Source of the DNA: Prunus persica
Taxonomy: Eukaryota > Streptophyta > Magnoliopsida > Rosales > Rosaceae
Length of the DNA stretch: 64,000 bases
Direction: 5' to 3'
Assembly (NCBI RefSeq): GCF_000346465.2
Contig: NC_034015.1
Span: forward strand, 14,367,507-14,431,506
A program made the position numbers and the translations under genes. A model generated the notes under the pieces. It was not told the DNA's origin, searched no databases, and saw only the letters and a program-made list of their open reading frames with translations. This document shows positions 61,278 to 64,000 of this stretch, in pieces. Each line of letters begins with the position of its first letter. Position 1 is the first letter of the stretch.

Positions 61278-63543
61278 ATGGGGGCGTCGCTCTCGAACCT
61301 GACGGAGGGGACGAACGGGTTGGGTCATGGACCGGGTCTTGGAGACATACCCGAGAGCTGCGTGGCCTGCGTGTTCATGTACCTGACTCCGCCTGAGATT
61401 TGCAACCTTGCTAGGCTCAACAGGGCTTTTCGTGGTGCGGCGTCGTCTGATTCTGTTTGGGAATCCAAGTTGCCCCCAAATTACCATGATCTACTCGATT
61501 TGTTGCCTCCTCAGATGTACCAGAACCTCTCTAAGAAGGACATCTTTGCTTTGCTATCTCGCCCTATACCCTTCGACGATGGCAATAAGGTGAGTTTCTT
61601 GGTGTGTAATTGGGAATTAGGGTTTTGGGTTGGTTTTCTTGGTGTAATTTTGCAATTTAGGGTTTTGGGTTTGGTATAATATGTCTAAACTTGTTCAATT
61701 TTTTATGCGTTTGGTGGGTTTTGCAGCTGGTATGGATAGACAGGGTCACGGGAAGGGTTTGCACTTCGGTTTCCGCGAAGGCCATGGCCATCACGGGGAT
61801 TGAAGATCGCCGATACTGGAACTGGATTCCCACGGAAGAATCTAGGTTAGCTATAAAAGATCTTACTTTCCATACTAGTGTGTTCTTTTGATATGTATGG
61901 TTTGTTCCCTTTCTTTGAAAATTTTGATTCAGCTTAGTATTCAGTAAAGTTTCTTTCTTTTTTGTTTTTCTTAAAGGTTTTTTTGGCGGTGTGAAATTTT
62001 TAGTGATAATTAAGTAGTTATATTAAGCAAATGAGAGGAGGAATCAGAAACTCTTAATGAACTATATTCTTGCTTGAAAGTTTTTTAGATCCATTGTTTA
62101 TTACTACACTATTTTGTTGTCTTTTAGGTTCTTTTTCCTACTCTAATAATTCCTTATGGAAGCTGTTCTGTTATAATTACATCGTTCATGGCATATGTCA
62201 GTTGGAAAACAAAGGACTAACTATTCTATCTCATTGCAGTTCTGTAGGTTGGGAGGGTAGTTTAATATCACATTCTTCTAATGACTACATGTGGGGTTGA
62301 AGATGTCCTTTTATTTGGAATTCTCTAAATTGAACGAATTTATACTTACAATCCACATCTTGTATTTGCTTTAAAAAGTTGCATACAAAGTCAGATAAGT
62401 AAGTGATGCCTCTTATTATAGTTACTCTTGACAGAGTTTATGTAAATCAGGATCTTCAAGAAATCAAGGTTAATCATGCCAGTAGAATGTTCCACTTTCT
62501 CAAGTTCCCTATCTTATCTTTGGATTCTCTTCATCCAAATGTATCTAGTAAAATTATAAACCATGGTGTTTAGAAAGAGTCTGTGTACTATATAATTTTT
62601 TTTTTCTTGGAATCAATAGAAAGGCAAATCTAATTTAGCCTATGTTCAACTGAAAAGGGATATATATATATATATATTTTCGTTGTAGATTACACTGAAT
62701 AGTTATTGAGTTTTTTCTTGCGTTGGGGTTTATGTCATCCTAGATTTTTCTTGTTGCGGATTCTGAATTGCCAGTCACTCATTCGTCCGTAGACATTACT
62801 CAAGACAGTTTCTGATTTTCAACGCTACTACTCAACAAGAGAGATTTGCTTATGCTTTTCCGGGATTGGCGCTACCGCCTTTGATCTCATTATTTTGTAA
62901 TTGATTTCATCAATTTACGTTCATGAGATCCTCATTTGGGTCAGTTATCATATTGAACCATTGTTGCCAAGTTATGCCAGCTTGGTGTTAATTCATTATT
63001 TTTCCTTCACTTTTGCTTAGTATGATGATGCATTATATCTTTCAAATCTTGATCATCTGCGTGTTGCTGTTTGTTTGCAGGTTTCATGTGGTGGCTTATT
63101 TACAGCAAATATGGTGGTTCGAAGTGGATGGGGTGGTGAAGTTCCCTTTTCCTGCTGATATCTATACTCTTTCTTTCAGGCTTCACATTGGAAGATTTTC
63201 AAAAAGATTGGGACGGCGTGTTTGCAATTTTGAGCACACCCATGGTTGGGATATAAAGCCAGTACGATTTGAGTTATCAACTTCAGATGGACAGCAAGCA
63301 TCATACGAATGCTGCTTGGATCAAATCGAACACGATGATGCATATGGAAATCATAAGCGCGGGTGCTGGGTTGACTACAAGGTTGGTGAATTTACCGTCA
63401 CCGATTCAGATCCTGTAACTGAAGTTAGATTTTCCATGAAGCAGATCGATTGCACTCATTCCAAAGGTGGGCTATGTGTGGATTCTGTTTTTATTGTCCC
63501 CAGTGACTTGAAAGGGCGGAAAAGGATAGGAGTTTTGAAGTAG
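61278..63543 (+). CDS. F-box protein with PP2-type lectin domain (PP2-A15-like, three exons)
   Basis: Exons 61278-61589, 61727-61845 and 63081-63543 join in frame to 297 residues. An N-terminal MGASLSNL (a possible myristoylation context, Gly2) is followed by an F-box at about 22-66 (LGDIPESCVACVFMYLTPPE, ARLNRAFRGAASSDSVWESKLP). The PP2 domain (about 115-290) contains RVCTSVSAKAM, RRYWNWIPTEESRFH, VAYLQQIWWFEVDG and KGGLCVDSVF. F-box/PP2 proteins join SCF ubiquitin ligases through SKP1 and may bind glycans through the PP2 fold. This arrangement matches the Arabidopsis PP2-A11 to A15 group, most like A15. The target is unknown. Intron 2 is 1,235 bp and holds nothing recognisable. Confidence 0.92.
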
Positions 63544-64000
63544 CCATATGCTGAACAGGGAAGTTTATTCACATCAGTGATCCCACAAGAATGAAGCTGG
63601 GATTTATGATACAGCTTATACTTCTAAAGGCATAAGATGTTTTAGAGGATGTCATCTTATTTGGTTTTTGTGGTAGGTGTGTGTCCTCTATGGTTGTGTA
63701 ACTTCACTTTGATGTATTTGATCCAGTTTTGTTCCATTTTATACCTCTTCAGATTAGATTAAGTGAATATACTTTGACATTACCTTGTTTGTATCAGTTG
63801 CTCACTGTAAAGCATTTTGTAACTTAGATGTGATGTCAATCAACACTGTTTCTTCATTGGTTACATAGATCATGCTTAGATTTTTGGAAATCTTGGATGG
63901 TCACAGGACATGGCCTCTCTCTCTCTCACTCTCTGGTTAATGAATGTTTGTGTTATTGTCTGAGGTCAGTTTTTTAAGTAAAAGTGAATTGATCCTTTGA
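63544..64000. other. F-box gene 3' region
   Basis: 3' untranslated sequence and spacer with a short CT run near 63916-63934. No other gene. Confidence 0.5.

Overview
The window is nuclear DNA of a eudicot plant. The genes have GT-AG introns, the gaps are AT-rich with many microsatellites, and most of the non-genic DNA is plant transposable elements. The gene set (CYP76-type P450s, KDTA, SAUR, PXC1, trihelix factors, plant cytosolic pyruvate kinase, an F-box/PP2 protein) and the repeat phrases look like a woody rosid, probably Rosaceae. That family-level guess rests on pattern memory only.

Layout. 1-4159 is retrotransposon DNA: a minus-strand non-autonomous LTR element with LTRs of about 1.2 kb, whose left LTR runs off the window, abutting a Copia LTR. 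4407-15057 holds two minus-strand CYP76-like P450 genes on either side of a broken chimaera in which a Copia Gag-like domain is joined in frame to HSP70. 17349-22135 is a complete 12-exon KDTA gene, tail-to-tail with a SAUR gene (22845-23264). 23265-29236 is gene-poor and carries nested small transposons. 29237-31503 is a PXC1-like LRR receptor kinase. 32684-35635 (minus) is a seven-exon gene joining a trihelix DNA-binding domain to a UMP-kinase-like domain. 37981-42642 is a hAT transposon with terminal repeats and a target duplication, itself split by a solo LTR. 43831-49076 is a 16-exon cytosolic pyruvate kinase. 50578-52029 (minus) is an intronless trihelix factor with an acidic tract. 52761-53047 is a small Helitron. 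57667-59961 is a 5'-truncated LINE flanked by unusually long direct repeats. 61278-63543 is an F-box/PP2 gene.

The host genes are ordinary housekeeping, signalling and regulatory loci and do not form a pathway; only the two P450s might be functionally related. The most unusual objects are the Gag-HSP70 chimaera, the nested transposons with readable target duplications, the 64-bp repeats around the LINE, and the trihelix-UMP kinase fusion. Exon borders were set by hand from GT-AG sites, reading frame and family similarity; no alignment, expression data or database search was available.
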